A stretch of 64,000 bases of DNA from Mesorhizobium sp. J428. GTDB taxonomy: Bacteria > Pseudomonadota > Alphaproteobacteria > Rhizobiales > Rhizobiaceae. Location of the stretch: positions 4,192,001 to 4,256,000 of the forward strand of contig NZ_JAJOMX010000001.1 of assembly GCF_024699925.1 (NCBI RefSeq), written 5' to 3'. The notes under the pieces were generated by a model. It searched no databases. It was not told the DNA's origin and saw nothing but the letters and a program-made list of their open reading frames with translations. The position numbers and the translations under genes were made by a program. This document shows positions 24,526-34,056 of the stretch, one piece after another. Every line of letters begins with the position of its first letter. The first letter of the stretch is position 1.

Positions 24526-25992
24526 TCAGGCCCGTGTGGCTAGAACCGAGAGTGTGCGGACATTGTCCGCGCCTTCATGGTCCATCAGGCGGGTCGGATA
24601 TTGCGTCGTGAAGCAGGCGTCGCAGAACTGCGGCTGGTCGTTGTCGCGCGCGGCCTCGCCGACGGCGCGATAGAGCCCGTCGATCGACAGGAAGCCGAGC
24701 GAATCGACGCGGATGAAGTCGGCCATCTCCTTGACCGACATGCGCGACGCGAGAAGCTTCGAGGTCTCGGGCGTGTCGACGCCGTAGAAACAGGAGGCGC
24801 GGGTGGGCGGCGAGGCGATGCGCATGTGCACTTCCCTGGCGCCCGCGTCGCGCACCATCTGCACGATCTTCTGCGAGGTCGTGCCGCGCACGATCGAATC
24901 GTCGACGAGCACCACGCGCTTGCCCTCGATCATCGAGCGGTTGGCATTGTGCTTCAGCTTCACGCCCATGTGGCGGATCGAATCGCCCGGCTGGATGAAG
25001 GTGCGGCCGACATAGTGGTTGCGGATGATGCCGAGCTCGAAGGGCAGTTTGGCTTCCTGCGAGAAGCCGATGGCCGCCGGTGTGCCGGAATCTGGCACCG
25101 GCACGATGATGTCGGCATCGACCGGGCTTTCCTTGGCCAGTTCCATGCCGATGCGCTTGCGCACGTCATAGACGTTGCGGCCCTCGACCGACGAGTCCGG
25201 CCGCGAGAAGTAGACATACTCGAAGATGCAGAACCGCGATTTCTGCGGCTCGAACGGGAACAGGCTCTCGATGCCCTTCGAAGTGATGACCACCATCTCG
25301 CCGGGCTTCAGATCACGGACGAACCGCGCGCCGATGATATCCAGCGCGCAGGTCTCTGAGGCGAGGATCCAGGCGCCGTCGAGGTCGCCCAGCACCAGCG
25401 GCCGGATGCCGAGCGGGTCGCGGCAGCCGATCATCTTCTTCGACGACAGCGCGACCAGCGAGAACGCACCCTCGATCTGGCGCACCGCGTCGATGAAGCG
25501 CGCATTGAGGTCGCGCTCCTTGCTCATCGCCACGAGATGCAGGATCGTCTCGGTGTCCGAGGTGGACGAGAAGATCGCGCCCTGCTTCTGCAGCGTGCGC
25601 TGCACGGTCATCGCATTGGTCAGGTTGCCGTTGTGCGCAACCGCGAAGCCGCCGTCGGCGAGCTCGGCGAAAAAGGGCTGGATGTTGCGCACGCCCGCAC
25701 CGCCGGTGGTGGCATAGCGCGTATGGCCGATGGCGCGGCTGCCCTTGAGGCTGTCGATCACCGCCTGCTTGGTGAAGGTGTCGCCGATCAGGCCGACATG
25801 GCGCTCGACATGGAACTGGCTGCCGTCGAAGGAGACAATGCCCGCCGCCTCCTGGCCGCGGTGCTGCAGCGCATGCAGGCCGAGCGTGACGATCGCGGCC
25901 GCGTCCTGGCGTCCGAAGATGCCGAAGACCCCGCACTCGTCGTGGAAGCCGTCGCCGTCCGACGAAAAAGGCGTGTCATGCACGTCAGCCAT
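24526..25992 (-). CDS. purF: Amidophosphoribosyltransferase
   Basis: 488 residues. A 19-residue propeptide precedes the catalytic Cys20 (DECGVFGIFG). The glutaminase domain contains QHRGQEAAGI, GHTRYATTG and AHNGNLTNA. The C-terminal phosphoribosyltransferase domain has the PRPP motif VVLVDDSIVRGTTSQ. The enzyme makes 5-phosphoribosylamine from PRPP and glutamine, first step of purine synthesis. The conserved cysteines of the Fe-S (Bacillus) class seem only partly present, so I do not assign a cluster. cvpA lies directly upstream, as in many proteobacteria. Confidence 0.96.
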   Translation of the reverse strand: MADVHDTPFSSDGDGFHDECGVFGIFGRQDAAAIVTLGLHALQHRGQEAAGIVSFDGSQFHVERHVGLIGDTFTKQAVIDSLKGSRAIGHTRYATTGGAGVRNIQPFFAELADGGFAVAHNGNLTNAMTVQRTLQKQGAIFSSTSDTETILHLVAMSKERDLNARFIDAVRQIEGAFSLVALSSKKMIGCRDPLGIRPLVLGDLDGAWILASETCALDIIGARFVRDLKPGEMVVITSKGIESLFPFEPQKSRFCIFEYVYFSRPDSSVEGRNVYDVRKRIGMELAKESPVDADIIVPVPDSGTPAAIGFSQEAKLPFELGIIRNHYVGRTFIQPGDSIRHMGVKLKHNANRSMIEGKRVVLVDDSIVRGTTSQKIVQMVRDAGAREVHMRIASPPTRASCFYGVDTPETSKLLASRMSVKEMADFIRVDSLGFLSIDGLYRAVGEAARDNDQPQFCDACFTTQYPTRLMDHEGADNVRTLSVLATRA

Positions 25993-26041
25993 ATGTCGTG
26001 CTCCCTAAAGGTAAGAACCGCGGCAGGCCGCGGTTCCGTGG

Positions 26042-26639
26042 TCAGTTGCTCGTTTCGCCTTCCGGCTCCGGTTCCGCCGGCGTATCGGCCGCCGGTGCGT
26101 TCTCGTCTGCCGCGGGCGCGTCGTTCGACCCGATCGGCAGTTTGCCGAGGATCGATTTGTCCGGATCGTCCGGCAAAAGCGCCTGCAGCCGCTGCCCGAT
26201 CGTCTCCAGCAGCGGCCGCGACTTGGCGTTGGCGATCCATGAGGGCTGGTTCGTACCCGACGAGCCAGTTGAAGAACAACAGGCCGACGGCCACCACCAG
26301 GATGCCGCGCGCGGCGCCATAGAGGAAGCCGAGCGTGCGATCGAGCGCGCCAACACGGCTGTCGATGATGAAATCGGCGATCTTCATTGTGATCACGGTC
26401 ACCACGATCAGCGCGATGAAGAACACGATCGCCGCAGAGACGGCGAGTGCGAGCTGCTTCTGGTCCACATAGGGTGTCACATAAGGCAGCACCATGGGGT
26501 AGAAGAAAAATGCCGCAGCCGCAGCCGCTACCCAGGAGGCGATCGACAGGACCTCGCGCGACAGCCCGCGCACCATCGCCAGCATCGCCGAGACGAGGGT
26601 GAAGCCGACGAGAATTCCGTCCAGCAATGTGATCGGCAT
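26042..26639 (-). CDS. cvpA: CvpA family membrane protein, one-base frameshift
   Basis: Four hydrophobic segments cover residues 1-130 (ILVGFTLVSAMLAMVRGLSR; GFLYGAARGILVVAVGLLFF). After FNWLVG the frame shifts. The conserved continuation NQPSWIANAKSRPLLETIG ... DPDKSILGKL is in the next frame. Removing one G of the GGG (plus-strand CCC at 26256-26258) restores a 198-residue protein ending at 26042. Uncorrected, translation runs on into purF. CvpA is needed for colicin V export in E. coli and sits beside purF. I take this as one gene with a probable sequencing error or recent frameshift. Confidence 0.85.
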
Positions 26640-26657
26640 CGTGTCTCCCGTTCCGTG

Positions 26658-28055
26658 TCAGTCGTCGTCGCTGCGGCGCTTCGATCCGGCAATCCGGGCA
26701 ACGAGATCGGCAAGGTGCTCCGGCTGGGTCGAACGGATGGACAGCGCAGTCGGCAGCTCGCCCGACGAAGCGGGCATCACCGCCTGCCGGAATCCGAGCT
26801 TTTCCGCTTCTTTGAGACGCTGCGCCGCGTGCGCCACTGGCCTGATGGCTCCCGATAGGCTGATTTCGCCGAAATAGACGCAATCCGCCGGAAGGGCAAG
26901 GCCGGTCAGGGACGAAACCAGCGCGGCGGCGACCGCGAGATCGGCAGCCGGCTCCGAAATCCTGTAGCCGCCCGCAACGTTGAGATAGACGTCGTGCGTG
27001 GCGAAGCGCACGCCGCAATGCGCCTCGAGCACTGCCAGTACCATCGACAGCCGCGCGCTGTCCCAGCCGACCAGGGAGCGCCGCGGCGTGCCGAGCGGCG
27101 AGGGGGCCACCAGCGCCTGGATCTCCACCAGAACCGGCCTGGTGCCTTCCATGCCGGCGAAAACGGCGGCACCGGGCGCCTTTCCGCTGCGCTCGCCGAG
27201 GAACAATTCGGACGGGTTCGCCACGTCGCGCAGGCCTTTGTCCGACATCTCGAACACGCCGATCTCGTCGGTCGGGCCGAAGCGGTTCTTGATTGTGCGC
27301 AGGATGCGGTAGTGGTGGCCGCCTTCGCCCTCGAAGTAGAGCACGGCGTCGACCATGTGCTCGACGACGCGGGGGCCCGCGATCTGGCCTTCCTTGGTGA
27401 CATGGCCGACGAGCACGATGGCAGCACCCGTCGACTTGGCGTAGCGGATCATCGCCTGCGCCGAGGCGCGCACCTGCGTCACCGTGCCCGGGGCCGATTC
27501 GGCAAGGTCCGTCCACAGCGTCTGGATCGAATCGAGGATCACCATGTCTGGCCGCTTGCCGTCGGCAAGCGTGGCGAGAATGTCCTCGACATTGGTCTCC
27601 GCAGCGAGCTCCACCGTCGAATCGGCCACGGTGAGGCGCTGGGCGCGCAGCCTGATCTGCGCCACCGCTTCTTCGCCGGAGACGTAGACGACACGGTGCC
27701 CGCGCCGCGCCAGCGCCGCGGCCGCCTGAGTCAGCAGTGTCGACTTCCCGATGCCCGGATCGCCACCGACCAGAAGCGCGGAACCGCGCACGAAGCCGCC
27801 GCCGGTCACGCGATCCAGCTCGCCGATACCGGAAATGATGCGCGGCGCATCCTCGATGTCGCCGGACAGGCTGGTCAGCGCCACCGCGCGCCCCTTGCGC
27901 GCGCTCTTCAGCGTCTGCGGGCCGGAGCCGATGCCGCCGGCCGTGCCTTCCTCGACCAGCGTGTTCCACTCGCCGCAGGCATCGCACTTGCCCGCCCAGC
28001 GCTGGTGCACGGCGCCGCAGTTCTGGCAGATGAATTGGGTCCGCGCGCGGGCCAT
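26658..28055 (-). CDS. radA: DNA repair protein RadA
   Basis: 465 residues. An N-terminal zinc finger (FICQNCGAVHQRWAGKCDAC) is followed by a RecA-like ATPase with Walker A GGDPGIGKST and Walker B MVILDSIQTLW. The RadA-specific KNRFGPTDEIGVFEM motif precedes a C-terminal Lon-protease-like domain without proteolytic residues. RadA promotes branch migration in recombination. Its start overlaps the alr stop by one base, so alr-radA-cvpA-purF looks like one transcription unit. Confidence 0.96.
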   Translation of the reverse strand: MARARTQFICQNCGAVHQRWAGKCDACGEWNTLVEEGTAGGIGSGPQTLKSARKGRAVALTSLSGDIEDAPRIISGIGELDRVTGGGFVRGSALLVGGDPGIGKSTLLTQAAAALARRGHRVVYVSGEEAVAQIRLRAQRLTVADSTVELAAETNVEDILATLADGKRPDMVILDSIQTLWTDLAESAPGTVTQVRASAQAMIRYAKSTGAAIVLVGHVTKEGQIAGPRVVEHMVDAVLYFEGEGGHHYRILRTIKNRFGPTDEIGVFEMSDKGLRDVANPSELFLGERSGKAPGAAVFAGMEGTRPVLVEIQALVAPSPLGTPRRSLVGWDSARLSMVLAVLEAHCGVRFATHDVYLNVAGGYRISEPAADLAVAAALVSSLTGLALPADCVYFGEISLSGAIRPVAHAAQRLKEAEKLGFRQAVMPASSGELPTALSIRSTQPEHLADLVARIAGSKRRSDDD

Positions 28056-29221
28056 CAGCTTCCCGAAACGTATCGCCGGTGATAGCGCCGCCCCAGCGAC
28101 GTCAGCAGCTCGTAGGAGATGGTGCCGGCCGCCTCGGCCGCCTCGTCGATCGGCAGGTTCGGCCCGAACAGTTCGATGAAGTCGCCCTTCGCCACCATGT
28201 CCGGCCCGAGATCGGTGACGTCGAACATCGTCAGGTCCATCGTCACGCGTCCGAGGATCGGCACGCGCCGGCCCTGGATGAAGCCGTGGCCACCAGGCCG
28301 CCCGGTATCGCGCAGCGGGATGCCCGCGGCCGAGGAAGAGCGCGGATAGCCGTCGGCGTAGCCGATCGCCGCGATCGCGATGGTCGTGTCGCGAGCCAGC
28401 GTCTGGCTCGCGCCGTAACCGACCGTTTCGCCCGCTTGCGCATAGCGCACCTGAACGATCCGCGCCTCCGCCGTCACGACAGGGCGCATCGGACTTGGAG
28501 AGCCCGACACCAGCGCGCCGCCATAGACGGCGATGCCCGGCCGCGTCAGGGAAAAGTGATACTCGGCGCCGAGAAGCACGCCGGGCGAATTGGCCAGGCT
28601 TGATTCGATGCCTGGAAAAGCCGCCGCAACCGCTTGGAAAGATTCGAGCTGTCGCCGGTTGAGCGGGTGTGCGGGCTGGTCGGCGCAGGCGAGGTGGCTC
28701 ATCACCAGGATGGGTTCCACCGCCCGCGTCAGGCTGTTCTCCTCGGCGAAGGACAGCGCCTCCGGCACGGTCAGGCCGAGCCTGTTCATGCCGGTGTCGA
28801 CATGGATCGCGCAGGGTAGCCGTTCGCCGCTGACGCCCGAGATCACTTCCCAGAGGCGCAGGTCCGCCGGCGAGTTCAACACCGGTATGAGGCGATTCTC
28901 GATGTAGAGGCTGCCGGATTCCTCCGAAAACAGCCCGTTGAGCACGTAGATGGTCGCATCGGGCGCCACGGCGCGCACGGCGGCTCCTTCTTCCGGCAGG
29001 GCGACGAAGTAGCGCGCGCAGCCGGCCTCGGCCAGCGCCGGCACCACGCGGTCAATGCCGAGGCCGTAGGCGTCGCCCTTGACGACGCCGGCAGTCAGGG
29101 CTGGCTCGCAGATCTTCGCCAGCGCGGCATAGTTCGCCTTGAGCGCGTCGAGGTGGATCGTCAGGCTCCCACCGGCGAAGCGGATGTCGGAACCGGCTGC
29201 GTGATGGCTTTCCGACACCAC
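28055..29221 (-). CDS. alr: Alanine racemase
   Basis: 388 residues. PLP lysine K48 lies in GVVKGDAYGLG. The catalytic tyrosine of the second subunit lies in VGYGASQTL, with VDTGMNRLG and RVTMDLTMFDV motifs in place. It interconverts L- and D-alanine for peptidoglycan. It starts 3 bp after dnaB and overlaps radA by one base. Confidence 0.96.
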   Translation of the reverse strand: MVSESHHAAGSDIRFAGGSLTIHLDALKANYAALAKICEPALTAGVVKGDAYGLGIDRVVPALAEAGCARYFVALPEEGAAVRAVAPDATIYVLNGLFSEESGSLYIENRLIPVLNSPADLRLWEVISGVSGERLPCAIHVDTGMNRLGLTVPEALSFAEENSLTRAVEPILVMSHLACADQPAHPLNRRQLESFQAVAAAFPGIESSLANSPGVLLGAEYHFSLTRPGIAVYGGALVSGSPSPMRPVVTAEARIVQVRYAQAGETVGYGASQTLARDTTIAIAAIGYADGYPRSSSAAGIPLRDTGRPGGHGFIQGRRVPILGRVTMDLTMFDVTDLGPDMVAKGDFIELFGPNLPIDEAAEAAGTISYELLTSLGRRYHRRYVSGS

Positions 29222-29223
29222 GC

Positions 29224-30715
29224 CTACTCGAACCGCTCGGGCAGGTGATGCTCTTCGGCCAGGTCCGAGAAGCGGGTGAACTCGCCGTGGAAGGCGAGCG
29301 ACACGGTGCCCGTCGGTCCGTGGCGCTGCTTGGCGATGATGACCTCGGCCTTGCCGCGCGCCTCGTTCATCTCATTCTCCCACTTCACATAGTCCTCGGT
29401 GCCGAACTTCGGCTCCTTGTTCTTGAGGTAGTATTCCTCGCGATACACGAAAATGACCACGTCCGCGTCCTGCTCGATGGAGCCGGATTCGCGCAGGTCC
29501 GAAAGCTGCGGGCGCTTGTCATCGCGGCTTTCCACCTGGCGGGAAAGCTGCGAGAGCGCGATGATCGGCACGCCGAGCTCCTTGGCCAGCGCCTTGAGGC
29601 CCGTGGTGATTTCGGTGATCTCCTGCACGCGATTCTGTGATGCCTTGGCGCTCGAGCCCTGCATCAGCTGGATATAGTCGATCACGATGACGTCGAGGCC
29701 GCGCTGCCGCTTCAGTCGCCGGGCGCGCGCGGCGAGCTGCGCGATCGATATGCCGCCTGTCTGGTCGATATAGAGCGGGATCTTCTGCAGGGTCTGCGTG
29801 CAGGCGACCAGCTTTTCGAAGTCCGCTTCCGTCAGGTCGCCGCGCCGGATCTTGGAGGAGGGGACTTCCGCCTGCTCGGAGATGATGCGGGTGGCGAGCT
29901 GCTCGGACGACATTTCGAGCGAGAAGAAACCGATGACTCCGCCGTTCGCCGCCTTGAACGAGCCGTCGGCCTGCTGCGCCGGCACATAGGCCTCGGCGAT
30001 GTTGAACGCGATGTTGGTCGCCAGCGACGTCTTGCCCATGCCGGGACGCCCTGCGAGGACGATCAGGTCGGAGGCCTGCAGGCCGCCCATGCGGTTGTCG
30101 AGGTCGCGCAGGCCGGTCGCGATGCCGGACAGGTGTCCGTCGCGCTGATAGGCCGCCGCCGCCATGTCGATCGCCGTGCGCACCGCATCGCCGAAGCTCT
30201 CGAAGCCGCCGTCGTAGCGCCCGGTCTCGGCGAGCTCGAACAGGCGCCGCTCGGCATCCTCGATCTGTTCCGACGGCGACATGTCGACGGGCGCGTCATA
30301 GGCGATGTTGACCATGTCCTCGCCGACCGTGATCAGCGCGCGCCGCGTCGCCAGGTCGTAGATCGCCCGGCCGTAGTCCGCCGCGTTGATGACCGTCACC
30401 GCCTCGGCCGCGATGCGCGCGAGATAGTGCGGGCACGGTCAGGTCGCCGATCTTGCCGTCGGTGGGAAGGAAGGTCTTGATCGTCACCGGGCTGGCCATC
30501 TTGCCCATCCGGATCAGCTCGCCGGCCACCTCGAAGATCTTGCGGTGCAGCGGCTCGTAGAAATGCGACGGCTTCAGGAAGTCGGAGACGCGGTAATAGG
30601 CGTCGTTGTTAACCAGGATCGCGCCCAGCAGCGCCTGCTCGGCCTCGATATTATTCGGCGCCTCGCGGTAGAGCGGCGTCTCCGCGGGGGCGTTCTTGCG
30701 CAGTGCTTCAGCCAT
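29224..30715 (-). CDS. dnaB: Replicative DNA helicase DnaB, one-base frameshift
   Basis: The N-terminal part (NNIEAEQALLGAILVNNDAY ... KTFLPTDGKIGDLTV) and the C-terminal part (YLARIAAEAVTVINAADYGR ... with Walker A GRPGMGKTSLATN, DVIVIDYIQLM and the SQLSRQVESR arginine region) are in different frames. Removing one C of CCC (plus-strand GGG at 30431-30433) joins them into 496 residues, normal for DnaB. DnaB is the essential fork helicase, so a true null is unlikely. A read error is favoured. An intact second copy elsewhere is the alternative. Confidence 0.9.
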
Positions 30716-30995
30716 GATGTCCCGTCACTTCCTCGGGATTGAGCTAACAGCACGACGCGCTCGCCGGGGCGACTTTCCTTCGGAACTGCCCACGATTCAC
30801 AGGCGTCGCGAAAGTGGGCGGATTTCCTGTTGACGCGAATCAAGCACTCAAGATAGCGCCTCCGTCTCCGGAACAAAACAGGAATATGGCTGAAACCGGC
30901 ACGATGGAGTCCAAAAATCCGGCGCAATCTCCATGCCTTAACCTGATCGCAAGCCGGGTCGGACAGCTTGGCGGCATCAGTTGAAGGAGCCAGCC
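30716..30995. other. 280-bp divergent promoter region
   Basis: This lies between the dnaB start (minus) and the exoD start (plus). It holds no reading frame I can support and no clear hairpin with a T-run. Promoters for both genes must lie here but no sigma-70 boxes are convincing by eye. Confidence 0.5.
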
Positions 30996-31634
30996 TTGAG
31001 CATCGAATTCGCCGACACCAGGGAATCGCTCTACCAGGCGCTGACGCGGGCGATCGATTCCATCGAGGGGTCGACCATCACTCTGCGCAAGCTGCTGGCC
31101 CTCGTCGGCGAGCACGGGCTTCTCTTCCTCTGCGCGCTGCTGACGATCCCCTTCCTGATCCCAGTCTCGATTCCCGGCGTGAGCACGGTCTTCGGCGCGG
31201 CGATCATTCTGGTCTCGATCGGCATCACCACGAACCGGATGCCGTGGCTGCCGGACAGGATCATGGACAAGGAGATGGATGCCGTAAAACTCTCCGGCAT
31301 CCTGCGGCGCGGCGCCGAAGTCGTCGCCAAGGTCGAGACCTACATCCGTCCGCGCGCGCAGGGGATCACCGGCAGCGGCATCGCGAGCCGCATCAACGGT
31401 CTCGCTTTGATCTTCGCCGGCGTGCTCCTGATGGCGCCGCTCGGCCTTGTGCCATTCTCCAACACGCTGCCGGCCTTCGCGATCCTGCTGCTCGCGGTCG
31501 GCATGTCGCAACGCGACGGCCTCGTCGTGCTCGCCGGCTACGCGATGATCGTCGCCACGCTCATCTATTTCGGCGTGCTCGCCTGGCTCGCCTTTGCAGC
31601 CGGGCAGGGCCTGGCCGGCTTCTTCGGCGGCTGA
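30996..31634 (+). CDS. ExoD family exopolysaccharide synthesis protein
   Basis: About 212 residues from TTG 30996, which has AAGGAG 6 bp upstream; an earlier TTG at 30981 contains that site, so it is less likely. ExoD features are present: GSTITLRKLLALVGEHGLLF, IPFLIPVSIPGVSTVFG and four to five hydrophobic segments, ending LAFAAGQGLAGFFGG. In Sinorhizobium, exoD mutants are altered in exopolysaccharide and alkali sensitivity; the molecular role is unknown. It converges with cfa with no gap between the stop codons. Confidence 0.88.
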   Translation: MSIEFADTRESLYQALTRAIDSIEGSTITLRKLLALVGEHGLLFLCALLTIPFLIPVSIPGVSTVFGAAIILVSIGITTNRMPWLPDRIMDKEMDAVKLSGILRRGAEVVAKVETYIRPRAQGITGSGIASRINGLALIFAGVLLMAPLGLVPFSNTLPAFAILLLAVGMSQRDGLVVLAGYAMIVATLIYFGVLAWLAFAAGQGLAGFFGG

Positions 31635-32909
31635 TCAGCCGTCTTCGCGCTGCCGGTTGCGCCGCCTGGGCGATGGCTCGTCGCGGTCTTCGCCGCGCAG
31701 TTCGTCTTCCGCCTCGGCAATGTAGTCGCGCGTGATCGGCAGCACCGCGTTCGATTTCGTCAGCTGGATCTGGAACACCACGAGGTCCTGCCACCGGAAC
31801 GAGGCTTCGGACGCCGCGAGGTAGAACTCCCACATCCGGCAGAAGCGCTCGTCATAGAGCGCCTTGGCTTTGTCGCGGTTGGCGAGGAAACGCTCGCGCC
31901 AGGCCTTGAGCGTCTCGGCATAGTGCAACCGCAGCACTTCGACATCCGTCACCGCGAGCCCCGACCGCTCGATCGCCGGCAGTATCTCCGACAGTGCGGG
32001 GATGTAGCCGCCGGGGAAGATGTATTTGCGGATAAACGCGTTCGTCGCCACCGGCCGGCCGCTGCGCCCGATCGTGTGCATCAGCATCACGCCGTCCGGC
32101 TTCAGCAGCGAGGCCGCCTTGTCGAAGTAGGTCTGGAAGTGGTTCACGCCGACATGCTCGAACATGCCGACCGACACGATGCGGTCGAACCGCTCCTGCA
32201 GGTCGCGATAGTCGCGCAGCTCGAAATGGACGTGGTTCTCGAGGTGTTCGGACTGGGCGCGCTGGGTGGCGACGGCGTGCTGTTCGGTGGACAGCGTCAC
32301 GCCCAGCACGCTCGCGTCGAAATGCCGGGCGAGATAGAGGCCGAGCCCGCCCCAGCCCGAGCCGATGTCGAGCACGCTCAGCTGCGGGCTCATCCGCAGC
32401 TTGGCCGCGAGATGCCGCTTCTTGGCCTCCTGTGCCTCCTCGAGCGTCATGTCGGGCCGCTCGTAATAAGCGCAGGAATACTGCATGTCCGTGTCGAGGA
32501 AGAGCCGGTAGAGCTCGCCGGACAGATCGTAGTGGCTGTGGACGTTGGCGCGGGATCGCGCGGCATTGTTCAGTTGGTGCACGCGGCGCAGGCCGTAGCG
32601 GATGCCCTCGATCGCGCGCGCCCACACCGCCTCGACGCCGGCTGGTCCCATGTTCTGGAACGCGATGCGCACCAGTTCGAAGACGTCGCCCTCGACGATG
32701 TCGATCTCGCCGTCCATATAGGCTTCGGGCAGCGCCAGCGTCGGGTCCAGCGCCATGGCGATTTCGGCGTGGCGCGTGTGGATCACCACATGCACATGCT
32801 GGCCGCTGCCATCCCCGAAATGAACCGATTTTCCCTTGGGCCCCGTGACGGTGAGGTTCCCCGTCCGGACCAGCCCGCTGACCACACTCTGCAGGAGTCT
32901 GTTCATCAT
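31635..32909 (-). CDS. cfa: Cyclopropane-fatty-acyl-phospholipid synthase
   Basis: 424 residues. An N-terminal lipid-binding domain is followed by a SAM methyltransferase with VLDIGSGWGGLGLYLA. The family residues SHYDLSGELYRLFLD, QYSCAYY and VSVGMFEHVG are intact. The enzyme adds a methylene from SAM across double bonds of membrane phospholipid acyl chains, a stationary-phase and acid adaptation. A basic, disordered tail (SPRRRNRQRED) extends the C-terminus. Confidence 0.93.
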   Translation of the reverse strand: MMNRLLQSVVSGLVRTGNLTVTGPKGKSVHFGDGSGQHVHVVIHTRHAEIAMALDPTLALPEAYMDGEIDIVEGDVFELVRIAFQNMGPAGVEAVWARAIEGIRYGLRRVHQLNNAARSRANVHSHYDLSGELYRLFLDTDMQYSCAYYERPDMTLEEAQEAKKRHLAAKLRMSPQLSVLDIGSGWGGLGLYLARHFDASVLGVTLSTEQHAVATQRAQSEHLENHVHFELRDYRDLQERFDRIVSVGMFEHVGVNHFQTYFDKAASLLKPDGVMLMHTIGRSGRPVATNAFIRKYIFPGGYIPALSEILPAIERSGLAVTDVEVLRLHYAETLKAWRERFLANRDKAKALYDERFCRMWEFYLAASEASFRWQDLVVFQIQLTKSNAVLPITRDYIAEAEDELRGEDRDEPSPRRRNRQREDG

Positions 32910-32986
32910 GCAATTCCCGATACTAAGGTAGGCTTAATATAGCGGGGCTTGCAAATTCGGCAATTGTTCCAGTCGCTGGAACGATA

Positions 32987-33012
32987 AGGCCCAGGCGTTG
33001 CCGCCCGGGCCT
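32987..33012 (-). terminator. Terminator-like hairpin after rplI
   Basis: On the minus strand AGGCCCGGGC pairs with GCCTGGGCCT (one mismatch) around six bases, starting 26 bp beyond the rplI stop and followed by TATCGTTCC. It is placed to end the rpsF-rpsR-rplI transcript. Confidence 0.65.
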
Positions 33013-33037
33013 CTCATGCTCAGCCGATCGTGTCGGA

Positions 33038-33613
33038 TCAGGCTTCTTCGTCTTCTTCCGCGTTCGGATCGAAGAAGGCGTCCGGACGGGCGTTCTCGTT
33101 GATGTCGTCGCCGTAGATCGCCTCGGCGGTCGTCAGCGTTTCGCCCTTGGCCTGGCGTTCGGCCTCGTCGGCGGAGCGGGCGATGTTGAGCGTGATCGTG
33201 ACCTCGACCTCCGGGTGGAGCGCGATCGCGACGTTGCGCAGGCCGATCTCCTTGATCGGCTGGTTGAGCTCGACCTGGTTGCGCGAGACGGTGAAGCCCT
33301 CGGCGGTCAGCAGGTCGGCGATGTCGCGGGTCGAGACCGAACCGTAGAGCTGGCCGGTCTCGCCGGCGGAGCGCACGGCCACGAACGACTTGCCGTCGAG
33401 CTGGTCGGCGATCTTCTGGGCTTCGGACTTGCGCTCGAGGTTGCGGGCTTCGAGCTGGGCGCGCTGGCCTTCGAACTTCTTCTTGTTGGCCTCGTTGGCG
33501 CGCAGCGCCTTGCCCTGCGGCAGGAGGAAATTGCGGGCAAATCCGTCCTTGACCTTGACGGTCTCGCCCATCTGGCCGAGGCGGGAAATGCGTTCGAGGA
33601 GAATGACTTCCAT
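33038..33613 (-). CDS. rplI: 50S ribosomal protein bL9
   Basis: 191 residues. [21 protein letters not shown] at the N-terminus, including the G-x-x-V-x-V-x-x-G-x-x-R-N-F-L signature ([16 protein letters not shown]), is the rRNA-binding lobe. A long helix and the C-terminal lobe follow. An acidic tail ([10 protein letters not shown]) extends it, a common feature in Hyphomicrobiales. It is the third gene of the rpsF cluster, with 194 bp separating it from rpsR. Confidence 0.97.
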   Translation of the reverse strand: MEVILLERISRLGQMGETVKVKDGFARNFLLPQGKALRANEANKKKFEGQRAQLEARNLERKSEAQKIADQLDGKSFVAVRSAGETGQLYGSVSTRDIADLLTAEGFTVSRNQVELNQPIKEIGLRNVAIALHPEVEVTITLNIARSADEAERQAKGETLTTAEAIYGDDINENARPDAFFDPNAEEDEEA

Positions 33614-33807
33614 GGTCTTGTCCTTTCAGAACCGCAAGCGGTTGATTCAGAATCTGAAAGGCAGGGAGCAAGTGGGACGCATGGGCGTCCGTGTCGCTGT
33701 CCTGCCGGTTGGCAGTTAGGGCATCGCCCAACCCGGGATTTGGGATCGCGCCCTGCCGTGCCCGTCACGGGAGGGGGAGGCGGGCGGAAGAACCGCCCGC
33801 TTCGAGA
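33614..33807. other. Gap between rpsR and rplI with a hairpin at 33780-33800
   Basis: 194 bp with no supported gene. On the minus strand a perfect 8-bp stem (GCGGGCGG / CCGCCCGC, 5-nt loop) starts 7 bp after the rpsR stop. It may reduce transcription into rplI or stabilise the rpsF-rpsR message. No T-run follows it. Confidence 0.6.
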
Positions 33808-34056
33808 TCAGCGCACTACGTACGGCAGGAGCGCGAGGAAGCGGGCACGCTTGATCGCCTGGGCGAGTTCGCGCTGCTTCTTCTGGCTGACGGCCGTGAT
33901 GCGGGACGGAACGATCTTGCCGCGCTCGGAAATGTAGCGCTGCAGGAGACGCACGTCCTTATAGTCGATGCGCGGCGCATTGGCGCCCGAGAACGGGCAG
34001 GTCTTGCGACGGCGGTGGAAGGGGCGCCGCTGCGGGGCGGAAACGGTCTCGGCCAT
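33808..34056 (-). CDS. rpsR: 30S ribosomal protein bS18
   Basis: 82 residues. [40 protein letters not shown] and [20 protein letters not shown] form the whole bS18 fold. It binds bS6 on the small-subunit platform. Its ATG overlaps the rpsF stop by one base (TAATG), so the partners are translationally coupled. Confidence 0.98.
   Translation of the reverse strand: MAETVSAPQRRPFHRRRKTCPFSGANAPRIDYKDVRLLQRYISERGKIVPSRITAVSQKKQRELAQAIKRARFLALLPYVVR

Noticed and set aside
25788..26639. 283-aa frame starting as CvpA and running into purF
   Set aside because: The second half is nonsense caused by the one-base shift; conserved CvpA sequence lies in the other frame.
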